Notes: a model not told the origin generated them from the letters alone. A DNA stretch of 64,000 nucleotides from Periconia sp. R9002 (GCA_023627715.1 JAMAHW010000069.1:1-64000); one strand, 5' to 3'; positions 32,238-45,530 are shown, numbered from the stretch's first letter. Translations and numbers: made by a program.

Positions 32238-34763
32238 ATGGTCGTCATGAGGTCGCTGCTGGCCCTACCGGCTGCGATAGCGGTGGTGACGGCACAGAGT
32301 TTTCCTTCATCGAGGCCCAGTTCGTCTTTATCAGATGATTCACAGCCTTCGGCTACACAGTCGGCATCTGGCCCGATTGATACGGCGAAAGCGTGTGGGA
32401 CGATATCGAGATTGATCGACGGAAGCAGATCAACGAGCATCAGTGTCACTGCAGAGGTAAACAACTTCGCTTTTGTGGTTCACAAGATTCGTGCTCGTGA
32501 TATACATATAGATCGTGGGCCAGTCGTTATCAATCACTGCTAACATGTCATCATCCAGCTCGCACACGCATGCCTCTCCTCCATACCCATTTCCAAAAAC
32601 GACGCCTCCAAAACCGTTGCAGCCCTAAAACAAATGATCCAATTCCAATCCACACTTAGCTACCTCAAAAACCCTCCAAGCGGCTACTGGAACGACAAAA
32701 TCGACATTCCCTCGGGCCTCGACGACATCGCCAAAAGAGTCTCTTCAGGGACCTACAACAACGAATACGACTTCGAAACTGACATCTCCTCGCTCCTGAC
32801 CAAAGCCCATGACGGGCACCTTACCTTCGTGGGCAACGCCTTCGGTGGCATCTTCAAGTGGCGACGAAGCCGGCAAATCGCCCTCATCTCCGCGTCGGCG
32901 GATGGTAAAGAAGCCCCCAAAGTATGGGTCCTGCACGACCTCAACCACACGTCCTCCGACAACATCAACCGATCCCCCGTAAAATCCATCAACGGCAGGG
33001 ACGCGGTCGATTTCCTCCGCGACGAGAGCCGCCTGACGACGTACCACGACCCGGACACGCAGTACAACTCCATGTTCTACCTGGCGCCCGCCGACAACTA
33101 CGGCTACTTCGCCAACCCGCGCTTCTACCCAGGTGCCTATACCAACATTACGTTCGAAAACGGAACTGCAAACTCGTACCAAAACACGGCGTCCATCCTC
33201 ACGCGCGACGCATGGAGCGGCATCCGGGACGGCGACGACGCTTACAAGCAGTTCATCGATGCCAAAAACAGCTCCTCCCACTCCACCACTCGCGACACCT
33301 CTTCCTCCTCCCCACCATCCCTCCTCAAACGAGAACACAACCCAGACCGCATCCCCTACCAACTCCTCACCCCACGCGACCCCGACCTCCACCACCTCCA
33401 CCGCCGCTCCGCGCTCCCAAGCGGCTACCCAAAAGACGTAATCGTCCAACACACGTCCGACGACGTGCCCCTAGCGGGCCTCTTCATCAACGGACCCACC
33501 CCTTCCACCGCCAAAACCGGCATCCTCATCATCCAAACCTTCGACACCCAAGGCGCCTCGGACGCGCGCCAATTCCAATCCGTGATCCAGAGCTACATCG
33601 CGGCGTCACAAACCCAAAACGTAACTAAGCACATCATCGACGTGCGCACCAACGGCGGCGGCAAGATCCTGCTGGGGTACGACACGTACCTCCAATTCTT
33701 CCCCAGCAAGAAACCGCACCTCCAGTCGCGGTTCAGGGGACACTCTGCGTCGGAGATCTTCGGCGAAAAGATATCCTCCATCCCACGCCTCGATAATCTG
33801 AACGGGGAATTGTACACGTCGCCGTTTAACTACCACTCGTACCTCAACAAGGACGAAGTCGCGTTTACCTCCTGGGAGACCATGTACCCACCCACCACCT
33901 TCAACGGCGACAAATTCACCGATCTCCTCCGGTACAATCTCTCAGACCCCTTCACCACGTCCTCGGAGCGCTTCTCCATCGGGGTAGAAATGACCGGGTA
34001 CGGCTCCCGCGCAAACTTCACGACCGACCCGTTCAAGTCCGAGGATATATACATCCTGACCGACGGCATCTGCGCGAGCACGTGCGCGCTGTTCATGGAG
34101 CTCATGACGCAGCAGGGCAACGTGCGCACGATCGCGGTCGGGGGTCGTCCGCCGTCCGCAACAAGCGGCACAGGCACCACGATGCAAACCATCGGCGGCA
34201 CGAAAGGCTCGCTGGTGCTGCAGCAATCGTACCTAACCGCCATCTCAGCATACGTAGCCGCCAACTACGCAACATCCTCCTTCATCGCGAGCGACTGGGC
34301 GAACTTCCTCCCGCAACCTTTTCCCATCGTGACCGTCGACGCGGGCGTGAACTTCCAGGATAATATACGGCGGGGGATGGAGAAGGACGGGATCCCGACG
34401 CAGTTTGTTAATGATACGGCGACGTGTCGGGTTTGGTTCGAGGGGGATATGTATGTGGATCCTAGTAAATTGTGGGGGAAGGTGGCTAAGGTTGCGTTTG
34501 GAGGGAAGGATGGGGGGTTGGATGAGGCGGCTTGTGTAGAGGGGAGCGTGACGAAGAAGGCGCAGCAGGGTGGTGGGGGTCAGGGGACGGGGAGTGGGAA
34601 TACCGGGAGCGGGAATGGGAGTGGGAATGGGGGTAATGGCGAGGGTAAGGATAATAAGAACAGTGCGGCGGTGGATAGGGTAGGGAGGATGGTAAGCGCC
34701 GCGTGGTTTGCTGTAGGTGTGAGTTTGGGGGTTGTGGTGTTGGGAGGTGTTGCTATGTGGTGA
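32238..34763 (+). CDS. Secreted S41-type (CPAF-like) peptidase, probably GPI-anchored
   Basis: Two exons (32238-32456, 32559-34763) give 807 aa; the 102-base intron joins in phase 0 between TAE and LAHACLSS. The start opens into MVVMRSLLALPAAIAVVTA, a signal peptide; the ATG at 32247 is an equal choice. Family marks are KAHDGHLTF at about 155-163, with a possible catalytic His, then IIDVRTNGGGKILLGYDTYLQFFP at about 432-455, and ILTDGICASTCALFMELM at about 572-589, where the Ser near 580 is the likely nucleophile of ascomycete S41/CPAF-like proteins. A G/N/S-rich spacer (about 745-775) precedes a final hydrophobic helix ending VVVLGGVAMW, the layout of a GPI-anchor signal. Dibasic LKRE and HRRSA at about 330-357 could be Kex2 sites in an exposed loop. 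Function in fungi is mostly unknown. Confidence 0.85.
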
Positions 34764-35284
34764 GATGGTTAGAGTTCTCTTTTTTCTTTTTTTTAAGAGG
34801 GGAGTGATGGGAAAGACTCCCTCCCTCCCTCCCTCCTTTAATGACCTTTTTTGAGTGTACATATTAGACGTATAGAACGAAGTCAGAGACGCGAAGGAGG
34901 ACATAAAAAATAAAACTCTCTTCATGCGCCGACACACGTTCTCCGTTCTGGATCTGGGAGCTTTCTCGACGTCAGTCACTCCTCACTGGTTGTGTCGTTA
35001 GTAATAAGATAGGGTGTGAGACGGTGACAAGGCATAAAAGGGGGTGAAGGATAAGACGTAATCACTACTGCAAAATACATAGTCATTAATATCAAACTAT
35101 GATAAAAAGCCATCCCTTCGCTCAGACATTGTCCACATAATAAACCTTGTGTTGCACTCCAGGGGCAGAGTCGTTTGTTATCGAGATACCACGTGGCGTG
35201 GTGTATTGAGATCATTACTCATTGTATCACCCCTGGTTGAGTTAAGCTAACTTTCTACCCATGATATAGGTGTCGCTAGATCAT
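34764..35284. other. Gene-free spacer with CCCT repeat
   Basis: A CCCT tandem run lies at about 34820-34838, just past the peptidase stop. The rest shows no protein-like frame. Confidence 0.4.
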
Positions 35285-35688
35285 TCAACGCTGTTCGCCA
35301 TCTGTTCTCCCTAAAGTCACATATCGAATAAAGGATAGTCATAACGTATCTGATGAGATTAGCGCCTTTGATCCGACTCATGAGAACAAAACTCACCACT
35401 TCCCGTATCGTCCCTTTCGTCGTGTCTCTGATCCCCAGGACGCTCACTAAGACTGTTGCTGTCCCTACCACCCTGTGCCTCCCCCTCGCCGCTAGCTTGT
35501 CTCTGAGATGTTCGCGATGGCGTTGGGCGGTTGGACTCGTTTTCAGCTCCACTTCGGCCAATTTCCAAGGTTGGAGACTTGGAAATGTCATGGGTCGTTG
35601 CTTGTAGGTCAACTTGCGAGTTCATCGAGGTTGAAATATGCGTGGAATAGGCAGGATTGCTGGAGATGATATAACGAGCGATAGACAT
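35285..35688 (-). CDS. Possible small hydrophilic protein, 105 aa, unrecognised
   Basis: Two exons (35688-35397 and 35310-35285) give 105 aa. The donor GTGAGT and the acceptor TTTAG with a TGAC branch are good, and the junction keeps frame. A second likely acceptor (CACTTCACAG, with a CTAATCTGAC branch just before it) lies upstream at about 35762-35771, as if a 5' UTR intron ended there. The N-terminus is MSIARYIISSNPAYSTHIS; the rest is very hydrophilic and rich in Ser, Glu, Gly, Arg and Gln, so probably disordered. I recognise no family. The good splice signals are the main support, and it may be non-coding. Confidence 0.3.
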
Positions 35689-37620
35689 TGTGAGAAGATG
35701 GAGTGCCCGTGGATATAGGTGTTCAGAGGTAGTCAGCTTGCTTGTGAATTGGTGGTACGGTTTTCTGTGAAGTGTCAGATTAGTGAAGCATTGACACGAC
35801 ATACTTATACTTCCAGGCAGTGACATACTCCAGGCGCAGGTAAGCTGAGTACTTACTAATGATGGAATTCATTCAACTTCTACGTGTCGCATTTTCCAAC
35901 TAAAGAACTGCTTCTTCGCAGGCACTGAAGCCTGCATATCCAGGAGCTGCAAAGCAGCCAGGTCTGATAAACCCGACAGCTGTGTTGCTAACCCTTTCTT
36001 GTCTCCACACAGGTCCCATAATTCAAGCAAACCAAACTGCGAATTGGATAGACCTGTAGAATTATAGCATACGTCGAGCCATTCAGCTCTTTGATGCAGT
36101 CGCACCAATCTGTCCTTTTCAGCATTCCACCGCGTCTAACTGGCCCTTGACCGTGTTCCCTGGTTACGCTTCGCTTACCATCACATGCAAACAGAAAATC
36201 TGTCTTATACTCGAGTGATACCTCTCATTTGCGCTCTCCGTCACATAATGGTGCCGTAGCAGCGACGCAGGCTGATTGAAGTAGCCATCCGTGCGGTGGC
36301 AGGACCGTAGGTGTGGTCACACAGACCAATGTCGATGTTACGAATCGATGGTGATTGCGCGGCATCCCTTGCCAACCTCGGCTCAAGTATAGAAAACGGA
36401 ACATGTACGTCGGTGAGGGAGACGGAGTGTCGGAAAGTTCAGTCTTCTGCATTGGTTAGTGTGGGATGATAATGCATGGGCTTGGAGATACCCGCTTGTT
36501 GTCTCACTACCCACGAGCATGAACTCGAGCTTATAATATAGACATTACGTGGGGATAGGAAGATTTGAGCTATTGGATCGGGATGATCTACCGCTGATAT
36601 CAAAGAGTGGGATGTGCTGATGTCTGTCGCGCTTCTTTGCATGTACGTTCCGGTGGAGGCGTGGGATGTTTGTGCCCGCCAAACAATATGGAACCGATGC
36701 AGCGCGACCATAGGAGCTCTCGGCTGCTCGGAAAGTCTGTAGCCAAGGAAAATTGGATACAAATGAGCAAGCCACCGGTATCGATGAATGAAGGGTGGGG
36801 TTCATCGACATCATCCAGTGAAGTGTCGATTGCTCGTTCCGATGAGGAGTCGAGAAAAACGCGGATTGCTGCTGTATTCTGCCAAAGGGCATGTACAGGG
36901 CAATCTCGTGGTCGTCTGGCAGGAACCCGAGGAGCAGGGAAAAAACCTTTGACACATACATAGGGGGTAGGACAGCATGTTGTCTTCACCGTCCGTCTGC
37001 AGCGCGACCGAAGGGAGGTGGTAGGACGACTCGAGATGTACGGGCTTCCTTTTCTCGACTTGTTGAAACAGTGGGAAGGTCGTGTTTCATGCGATGTGGT
37101 AAAATTCTTGTCGACCTTGCCTTGTCCAAATTCAGAAGGCCTTACTAAGGTGCGGGCGGCGGCTGCCAAAAAAGTGATATGGCACAGATGGATTGTACAA
37201 GTACCTGCCCGCTCATACCTACATGTACATACTGTGTGTACTTAGATGGCTCATATATGCAATATCATCAAGGGATCGGATTTAATCACCAAGTGGTACA
37301 TCACTAGTTTCCCTTTTTCTCGATGTGCATATGAATGCTTGTCTCCTCCCAGCCAATCTATTCCCTTCAACGTCGGGCTTCGCTCTAAAGTATAGAATAC
37401 ATGATTGGATATACATGAAATTATACGAGGAAATGCTGTACGACCGGGACGAGGCTTGAATGCGCGCTGCTGTGCTGATTGGCCCACTCATAATTGGTCC
37501 GTGGAGAATATTCCACGTCTGTCTCACGTTACATCCAGTTGTGGCCTAGGCCGGTGGATTATCCTAGCTCTGGATCCAATGTTGGACGCAAAAGGTTGCG
37601 TGCCCCTCTGTCACGTGCAT
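35689..37620. other. Gene-free spacer downstream of VPS54
   Basis: About 1.9 kb. A 79-codon minus-strand frame at 35869-36108 (AEWLDVCYNSTG, later SGLSDLAALQLLDM) reads somewhat like protein but has no recognisable family. Frames of 138 and 189 codons at 36545-37169 on the minus strand overlap and look like chance. No gene can be supported. Confidence 0.35.
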
Positions 37621-40600
37621 CTACGGTGCAGTCTCAGGCTTCTTTTCATCGGTCGCCGTGCCATCCGCCTTCTCACTACTCTCATTACCTCCAGCTTCAG
37701 GCGTCGTCACTGCTTTGGCTTCAACAAGCTTGATCAAATAGGTGCTAGTATCGCCGGCATCGTCAATATGTGCAAGCTTGGCTTCGAAGAATTTCGCGTC
37801 TCGGAGGATTCTAGCTTGGTTAGCATTGTAGTACTCTTTCTAACTCAATTCACACACCTTTGCTTTCCAGGACCCGTCTTCACAGTGGCCTCTTCAAATA
37901 CTTTGCCTATCTGCTCACGATAGCTCTCAAAGACGGGTACCATGATCATGCGGACCTGGATCTCGTGCAAATACTTGTCGATGACCTTGTGAAGCGTAAC
38001 AGTCTGGTTGACAAGAGTCTCCATGTTCGGGCTGACGTCGTTCTTCGTTTCTAATTCGCTATCCCATTCAATCTTGTTCAGGTTGCGAACGTGACCTGTA
38101 GCGCGAAGCTTCATAATGTCGATGAGTTTCTCGTGGATTGATACTTGTTGATCTTGGAGCAGACGCTTGACATTGTCGAACTCGCCAAGCGCTGTTTTAT
38201 TGCCCGTTGCATGACGTCGAGCACACTCTCGAATGTACGGAAGTATTGCAATAACGAAGGAAAGCGTTTGGGATGCTATCGCAAGATGTTTGGTATTAAT
38301 ATTCTTGAGGCCGGCACTGTGCCTGGCACCTGCTCCGAGAATGAGTTGGCACAGTCGGGAATTGAACGTTTTGAGGTATTCGCAGAGTGATGTTGACACT
38401 TCGGCGGTCATGCTTGGCATGACTGTCAGGAGAATCTCGAAACGCTCAATACCACGCAGCACTACCGTCGATGTATTGGAAATGATGTATTTCTCCTCAT
38501 CCACGACGGCCGGCGCGGGATTCTTGCTCTTGTCAGCTTCGTTCGAAGTGCCATTGGCTTGCGATGTGCCGTTAGTAGGCGACTCATCCAGGATGGACCC
38601 CGTCTGCACCCATTCGGCTGGATCCGACGTCATGCCTGTCAATATTCTAGCAAGCAATTGTTCATCATGCTCATCAAAGTGTTTGGACTCCCAGCGATCC
38701 GCATCCATGGCTTTGGTAAGCTCCTGTTTCTCAATATCACCAAATCTGGAGACAAAGTCCGTGATGTGCGTGTTCACAACACCTTTCAAAGCAGCACCCG
38801 AGCGCCCAGACACTGCTTCACATTCGTCTGCGAAAAGCCGACAGAGGCGAAAGTATCGCAGAAAACGGTCGAGCGGAAGCTGTGTAGTAGCTTCAGAGCG
38901 CACCTTGAGCAATTTGGTGACTTGCGTTTGTGCAGCATCGACTGCTTGTCCCAGAAGGCTAGACATATCCAGTGCTTGCATCAACTCCTCTTGTAAGCCG
39001 TTAGGAAAAGGGTTGCTGGAACCAGCCCCAACAGTATCGATACTGGGCATCATATAGGGACTTCTCGGTGGAGAGCGCCAACCACCACCAGACAGAGGTG
39101 GGGAGCTAACCACACCACTGGTAACATCCAAGAGAACCTTGACTTGCATGCTCAGCCGTCTAATCGCCTCGCCAATGTCAGTAAAAATGTTGGTGAAAAA
39201 TTCTTCTGCATCAGCGGGATCCATCGCTCGCAAATTTCGGGCTAGAATAGAGTTTTTGTCTTGTTGATTATACCCTCGTCCACTCCTAGTAGACACCGAT
39301 GTCATAGATTCGGCATCGTCATCTGTAGAGCTGGGGAGATATTTCCGAATAATGATTTTCATTTCTCGCACAACCGCATCGCGAAAGGTTGCACTTGCTT
39401 GGTTCGTAAAGCTGGAACTACTCAACCCTGTCAAGTTGGCTCGCAATCTTGCTCGGAATTCATTACTTGTCGATAGATAAGCTGGCAAAACCGATTTGAG
39501 TCTCTGATGGTCCCCGCGCCCCCGCTGCGAAGTGGTTACCCATCGCTGCAAAGTATCCTGGCTTGACACGTTTTTGATGTGATCTCGCAAGTCTGTAAGT
39601 AAAGTATTCAGGAAGCGGGCCTCGAATCCTCTGCCTATGCGAAACTTGAGCTGTTGCATTCCCTCAGCTACGCCATCCAAAGCATTCAGGTTGCGAAGAT
39701 CGAGAAGGGTGGGCGGGCATCGAGCTTGTATCCACGATGTCGCAGCGGGATCGGACACATCCAGCGTCCCGAAGATGAGCTTCTCCACAGCTTCTAAGCG
39801 TGCTATTGCAGTATCTAGCTCGCCTCTATCAACAATCTCATCGCAGTGTGAAAGACCCACAACGATCGCTTGCAGCTGGTCTGTAGCGTCTGTCAATTTT
39901 CGAATATTCTCTCGACGCTTCTTCATCTCGACGATCTTTAGGCCTCCTATGGCCATTTGTTCATCAAGACGTTTTAAATCATCCCTCACTGTTGTTATTC
40001 GCTTTACTGATTCTGAGGCTTCCGATTGCAGCTCGCGCAAAGAACCTAAGGCAGCAAAAAAAGACGTCGATGCGGTGGAGATTGACGATATCAAGTGCAC
40101 CTCAACCGTGTCCATGTACCATGACAGCTTCTCCTGCAGAATCGCATTTGTTGCCAACGCCTTTCTTCCTGGAGGCTGGGGTTGTTCAGGTGAACCATTG
40201 GCTGCGTGTATGTCATCCCCGCTTTTGGCGCGTATCGGTCGCACCACTTCGGACCGTTCACTGACAATATCAAAGGTGCGCGGATTCTCGAGGTGGAAAT
40301 TCTCATCGAAGTATACGTTGGGTATCGTCGAAAGAGGAGTCACGACGGGGAGTGTGCGCTTCGACCCGCTGACACGTCGCTTTGGTTTCGGTGACGAGGC
40401 CGAGCTTGGGGTTCCGGCTGGCGACACAGCTTTCAATCCACGCTCCAATATTTCGGCGAAATCATCTTTCTTGTTAGAATCTCTGCGCAGTATAGAAGCC
40501 ACCTCATCGGTCTCGGCTTTTGCGCGCTGGAAAGCTTCATATAGATTACCGACTTGGGAGAGGTAGGGGTTGAAGGCGGATGGCTCAACATGGGGAACAT

Positions 40601-41048
40601 TGGCGAGGGTGACGGGGGGAATGTCTTTGGTGGAGGGAGGACGGTGGCTGGGCATAGCGGTAGCTGTCGTGTGCGGGAGCATGCCGGTGCGCACAATGGG
40701 GGGTTGTAGCAGGGTGGAGATGGCGTTGCGATTCTGCTCCGTCAGCGGACCCATGGTGCCTGTTGTGGTGCCGGACGTGCTGCTCTTGAAGGCAGAGTCC
40801 AGAGCACCTCCGACCGAGTGTACTGAGCTTGCCGTCGACCCGCGACGTGGTGGATAACGGCCGCCGGTGGAGTTGGGACGGTTGGTCCAGTCATGCTGGA
40901 GTGGGAAAGGGAATTGCTGTGGGTTGGGAGAGGAGAACTCGAAGCTGTCCACAGATGGCTGAGGAGAGGAGCTTGACATTTCGGCGACTGCGGCGGAGGT
41001 GGGCGAGGCATAGACATAGGCGTCGGGAAAGCGATAGGGATAGGGCAC
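37621..41048 (-). CDS. vps54: VPS54, GARP tethering complex subunit
   Basis: Two exons, 41048-37858 and 37810-37621, give 1126 aa; the 47-base intron near the 3' end has a GCTAAC branch and joins in phase 2 at GKQR-ILRDAKFFEAKL. The first 130 residues are Ser/Pro/Thr-rich and disordered. Family blocks begin at about 140 with VPHVEPSAFNPYLSQVGNLYEAF, then IPNVYFDENFHLENPRTFDIV at about 240-260, and a long coiled-coil stretch with LQEKLSWYMDTVEVHLISSI and ALGSLRELQSEASESVKRI. The C-terminal Vps54 domain runs from about 850, with YIISNTSTVVLRGIERFEILLTVMPSM and TVTLHKVIDKYLHEIQVRMIMVPVFESYREQI. VPS54 works with VPS51-53 to tether endosome-derived vesicles at the late Golgi, upstream of SNAREs such as Tlg1. 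A short acidic Glu/Lys tail ends the protein. Confidence 0.93.
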
Positions 41049-41691
41049 GAGGGCGGAGCTGGGTTATGACATTGAGAGGATTAGGTGGGTGGGTTGATCC
41101 CACTTGTCGTGGGAGGTGCGGATTAGATTGCGGTAGTGGTGAAGAAGGAATGAGGGTAGGTGGGTAGGTCGTAGGCAGTCTGAATGTAGACTTGCTCTTC
41201 GCGCTTTGCAGCTACGTGGAAAATGAATGTCACTGAATGAACGGATGAACGATTGAACGGGGATGATGGGGGTGATGCTTGTTCGGCCGCCTTGGCAAAT
41301 CTCACTTAGTCGTAGAATTAATAAACACCTTTCCTCATGAGCAGCTGTTGTACCTTTAGAGGAAGTAGAATAGTTTAAGTAGATGAAGAATACGGTATTT
41401 CAAAACTGGTAGAACGACGTATATATGGGGAAATCAGATTTGGGAAAAGTGGTTCTGACAGGCTTCACGTGCGTTGCAGTGGACTGCTGGTTCAGTTCCC
41501 CATTACCACAGATACCACACTAGTCCCAAACAGGAAGCGTAATTGATTGGGCAGGCACGGCGCGTTTCTTTTGGGGAGGCGCGTAAACTCGCGTTTTCAG
41601 TCTTCCCCTCTGCTCCCCGCTTGTTTTTCTCCACCAGATACCCCCATTGACAACCTCCCCGACACCGACAGAACCATAGCCAAGAGAGAAC
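41049..41691. promoter_or_regulatory. Bidirectional promoter region of VPS54 and MCM5
   Basis: The two genes start 643 bases apart and point away from each other. A CT-rich tract precedes MCM5 at about 41600-41680. No MCB-type ACGCGT box is seen; the nearest word is GGCGCGTAAAC at about 41578-41588. No other gene fits. Confidence 0.45.
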
Positions 41692-43974
41692 ATGGCTGAT
41701 AGGCAGACTGCATACACCGTGAGCCTGTTTGGCAGCCAGGCCGACGACGATCATCAGGATGGCGGTTCTCCATCTCGTGTGCAGCGAGCCCTGGTTGACT
41801 TTGTTATGGAATTCCATCTCGACAACGTCTTCATCTACAGGTGAGTCAACGCACGTAGCCAGTCATTTTTGGAGGCTTGTCTAACTCATCGACAGAGACC
41901 AGATCCGCGAGAACGTACTCGTAAAGCAGTACTATTGCGACATCGACGTTGCCCACCTCATCTCCTATAACGAAGAACTAGCGCACAAGCTCTCACAAGA
42001 CCCGGCAGAAATCATTCCCCTGGTAAGCATTGTCATTGTCTCAATACAGGACGAGTTTCTCATGCCCCTTTACAGTTTGAAGCTGCCCTCAAGATTTGCA
42101 CACAGCGAATCGTATACCCCTCCCAACCAACCATCAAGCTTCCCGAACACCAACTGCTCCTGCACTCAGACGCTTCAGTGCTTTCCATTCGCGACCTCAC
42201 AGCCTCAAGCGTTTCGCATCTAGTTCGGATACCTGGCATCATCATTGGTGCTTCCACTTTATCTTCCAAATCTACAGCTCTCGCCATCCGATGTCGAAAC
42301 TGTCAACACGAAGAGGTTCTGCCCGTCTCGGGGGGTTTTTCTGGAGTATCGCTTCCACGTACATGCAGTGGACCAAGAGCGGAAGGTGACCACTCGGAAA
42401 AATGCCCTTTGGATCCTTATTATGTGGTGCACGAACGTTGCCAATTCATTGACCAGCAAGTCCTCAAGATGCAGGAAGCTCCTGATCAGGTCCCCGTGGG
42501 AGAATTACCTCGTCATATAATGGTATCCGCTGACCGATATCTGGCGAATCGCGTTGTCCCTGGTACGAGGTGCACTGTTATGGGCGTCTTTTCTATCTAC
42601 CAGGCAAAAGGTTCCAAGAGGTCTGGAAACGCCGCCGTGGCTATACGGAATCCTTACATTCGCGCGGTGGGGATCCATGCAGATGTTGATCATACCACCA
42701 AAGGCAATGCCACTTTCACAGAAGAAGAAGAGCAGGAGTTTCTTGAAATGAGTCGGAGACCTGACATCTACGAGGTGTTCGCGAACTGCATTGCGCCATC
42801 GATTTACGGAAACAAGGATATCAAGAAGGCGATTGCCTGCTTGCTGATGGGCGGCTCAAAGAAGATTCTGCCAGATGGAATGAAGTTGCGAGGAGATATC
42901 AACGTATTACTTCTAGGTGATCCTGGTACGGCAAAGTCTCAACTGTTGAAGTTCGTTGAAAAAGCCGCCCCCATCTCTGTTTACACTTCCGGAAAAGGTT
43001 CTTCTGCTGCCGGTTTGACGGCGTCGGTACAGCGCGATCACAACACCCGAGAATTTTACCTCGAGGGAGGTGCCATGGTGCTTGCCGATGGAGGTGTAGT
43101 GTGCATTGACGAATTTGACAAGATGCGAGACGAAGATCGTGTGGCTATTCACGAAGCTATGGAGCAACAAACCATTTCCATTGCCAAAGCTGGAATCACC
43201 ACCATCCTCAACTCGCGGACATCTGTCCTTGCAGCTGCTAACCCCATCTTTGGGCGCTATGATGATATGAAGACACCGGGTGAGAACATCGACTTCCAAA
43301 CCACTATCCTGTCGCGTTTCGACATGATTTTCATTGTGCGCGATGAGCACGACCGAGGGCGGGATGAGCGGATCGCGAAACACGTTATGAACATTGCAAT
43401 GGGAGGGCACGGTGTCGAAGAAACCGTCCAGGCTGAGATCCCCATCGAGAAAATGAAGCGATACATAACCTACTGCAGACAGCGATGCGCGCCGCGCCTG
43501 TCAGCAGAGTCGGCAGAAAAATTGAGTTCACACTTTGTAAGCATCCGGCGACAAGTTCATGCTTCCGAAATGAACGCGAACCAGAGGTCCTCGATTCCCA
43601 TCACCGTTCGTCAACTGGAGGCCATTATTCGCATTACGGAATCGCTTGCTAAGTTATCGTTATCGCCTATCGCCACCGAAGCACATGTGGATGAAGCCAT
43701 CCGTCTTTTCCTTGCATCCACCATGGATGCTGTGAACCAAGGTGAAGGCCAAGCCTCCAAAGAGCTTATGGACGAAGTCAACAAAGTTGAGGAAGAGCTC
43801 CGACGTCGTATGCCCATTGGCTGGCAAGTTAACCTATCGACGTTGAAACGTGAAATGGTTGACGGAAAGGGTTATTCAGAGCAGGCATTAGGTCGAGCCC
43901 TGCATGTTATGGCTGCACGAGAAACGATCAGGTGGCGCCATGGTGGAAGTGTTGTTTTCAGAAGTAGCGCCTAA
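41692..43974 (+). CDS. mcm5: MCM5, replicative helicase subunit
   Basis: Three exons (41692-41840, 41896-42022, 42076-43974) give 724 aa; introns are 55 and 53 bases. The N-terminus ([22 protein letters not shown] across intron 1) and the zinc finger with Cys at about 165, 168, 189 and 202 around [12 protein letters not shown] match MCM5. The AAA+ core has Walker A GDPGTAKS at about 373-380, Walker [11 protein letters not shown] at about 433-442 and the Arg-finger box LSRFD at about 504-508. MCM5-specific text is [23 protein letters not shown] and [12 protein letters not shown] winged-helix C-terminal region follows after an acidic helix ([14 protein letters not shown]). MCM5 forms the 2-5 gate of the MCM2-7 ring loaded at origins and active in the CMG helicase. 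All key residues are present, so it should be functional. Confidence 0.97.
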
Positions 43975-45530
43975 TGTCGGCACTTGCGAATTCATTTGGG
44001 AGTTGGGGAAATTTAGAGCTTGGAACGAGAATACGAATCAATCGAACGTCACCAACATGGCGTGGTCCAGCAACGTAGTTTCCTGTGCATGAGCGTTTCA
44101 GTTCAAGTATGAGGCGCATCCGGTCGCCAATCTAATGCGCATTCTGACATCTTCAAATGCCGATACAATTTACTTCTAGTACCACTTCTCGCGTGGAGCC
44201 GAACAATGTCGCAAGGTTTGGGAAAAGTTTGCAAGACCACCTCCGAATTGTTCATCTTCTATCAGACAACCACCTCGATGTTATTTCCCAAACCCGTTTC
44301 GGTAACAGCCCCGCCATCAATAAACATGCTGGACCTCGACACACTGCACTCCGTAATGCTCGAAGAACTAGCCGGATGATTAGGCAGTGTGAATCACGTT
44401 TAGGTCGGCGAAGTCGAAATCGCTCGGTAGTTCAGCTAGAGATCACCACCCTACACATTCGCGCATGTTGTGGTGGACTGTCTTCGTCTATTTCCAGCCA
44501 CCCGTTTCACGATTTCCTCTTTGTGGGATGTAGGATTGGACAGTGACCTCCAGGACAAACAATCAGACCACTGCCAACATCGCTTAACCAGGGTCAATCA
44601 ACCCCAGGCACGCCATCGCATCGTACGAAAATGCTAACCAACCACCCATCCAGCAACCCCGCTTTTCGATTGAAGAATTTGAAACTAGACGTCTATCTGC
44701 AACAAAGTAGGAACTAAGTTTCGCTTAATTATGGTAGGAGCCCTACAGCAGTTCCCGCAGACTAGGCCTTGCGAGGTCTATCGCCTTTGTATAAATGTCC
44801 TGCTACAATTGGAAGTATCTCCATGCTTGGCATCCTAATTCAAATTTTCGAAGTGAACTCTTACTGGTGCAATAACTGACGATTCCCCTGCTGATACTTG
44901 AAAAATCCCAGCTATAACTACCAATAACCGAATGGTAAGGCTCGAGTAAAGCCAGGTGATATCTCACCTATCTTCAAGCGTATTCGCAGTGGGGGGATAG
45001 TCGCTAGGCGTGCCAACGCCGAGGGATGTGTAAATGCACTTCTACCATTTGTAAGAACGGGTACCTTTATCTTCCCCACGATCAGCCCGTTATCTACGGA
45101 TCCTGCCGCTATGGGACTGAGTACCCGCGAGTGCAGGTGTTCGAGATCGATACTTGAAGTACCGCCACTACAGCTGCCACATTTCAGTTGATCAAAGGTA
45201 GTTTCTAACACTGTTCTAGCTGTGCCGCATTCGGGATTGGTACCGGAACGGGTAATGGCGCACATCTCACGAGACTATTCACACTGCCTTAGTGAAAATG
45301 TACCATGTACTCCTTATTCGTTTCACCTAGGCTTACCGTATCTGAAAAACCTCTCTCTGAAGAAGTCTAATGCATAGACTTAAGCACAGACTCCCGCTCC
45401 TACTTCTGCATGTGTTTTCTTGACCCTGTTCCCCATTATTCCCATTGACTATTGTTTTGGGTCCATTTATTGTTGTCATTTCCGTCTCTTGGGGTTCGCC
45501 CTTCCCGTACGTTTGGTAGATTTTCGAGCC
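43975..45530. other. Gene-free spacer
   Basis: About 1.55 kb. A 115-codon minus-strand frame at 44918-45265 contains Gly/Ser-rich text (CSGGTSSIDLEHLHSRV) but belongs to no family I know and lacks clear gene signals. A 129-codon plus-strand frame at 44157-44546 looks like chance. I see nothing else. Confidence 0.35.

Noticed and set aside
36545..37169. Overlapping minus-strand frames of 138 and 189 codons
   Set aside because: They overlap each other in different frames and show no protein pattern.
44918..45265. A 115-codon minus-strand frame as a gene or pseudogene
   Set aside because: The text looks partly protein-like, but no family, signal or splice support could be found.
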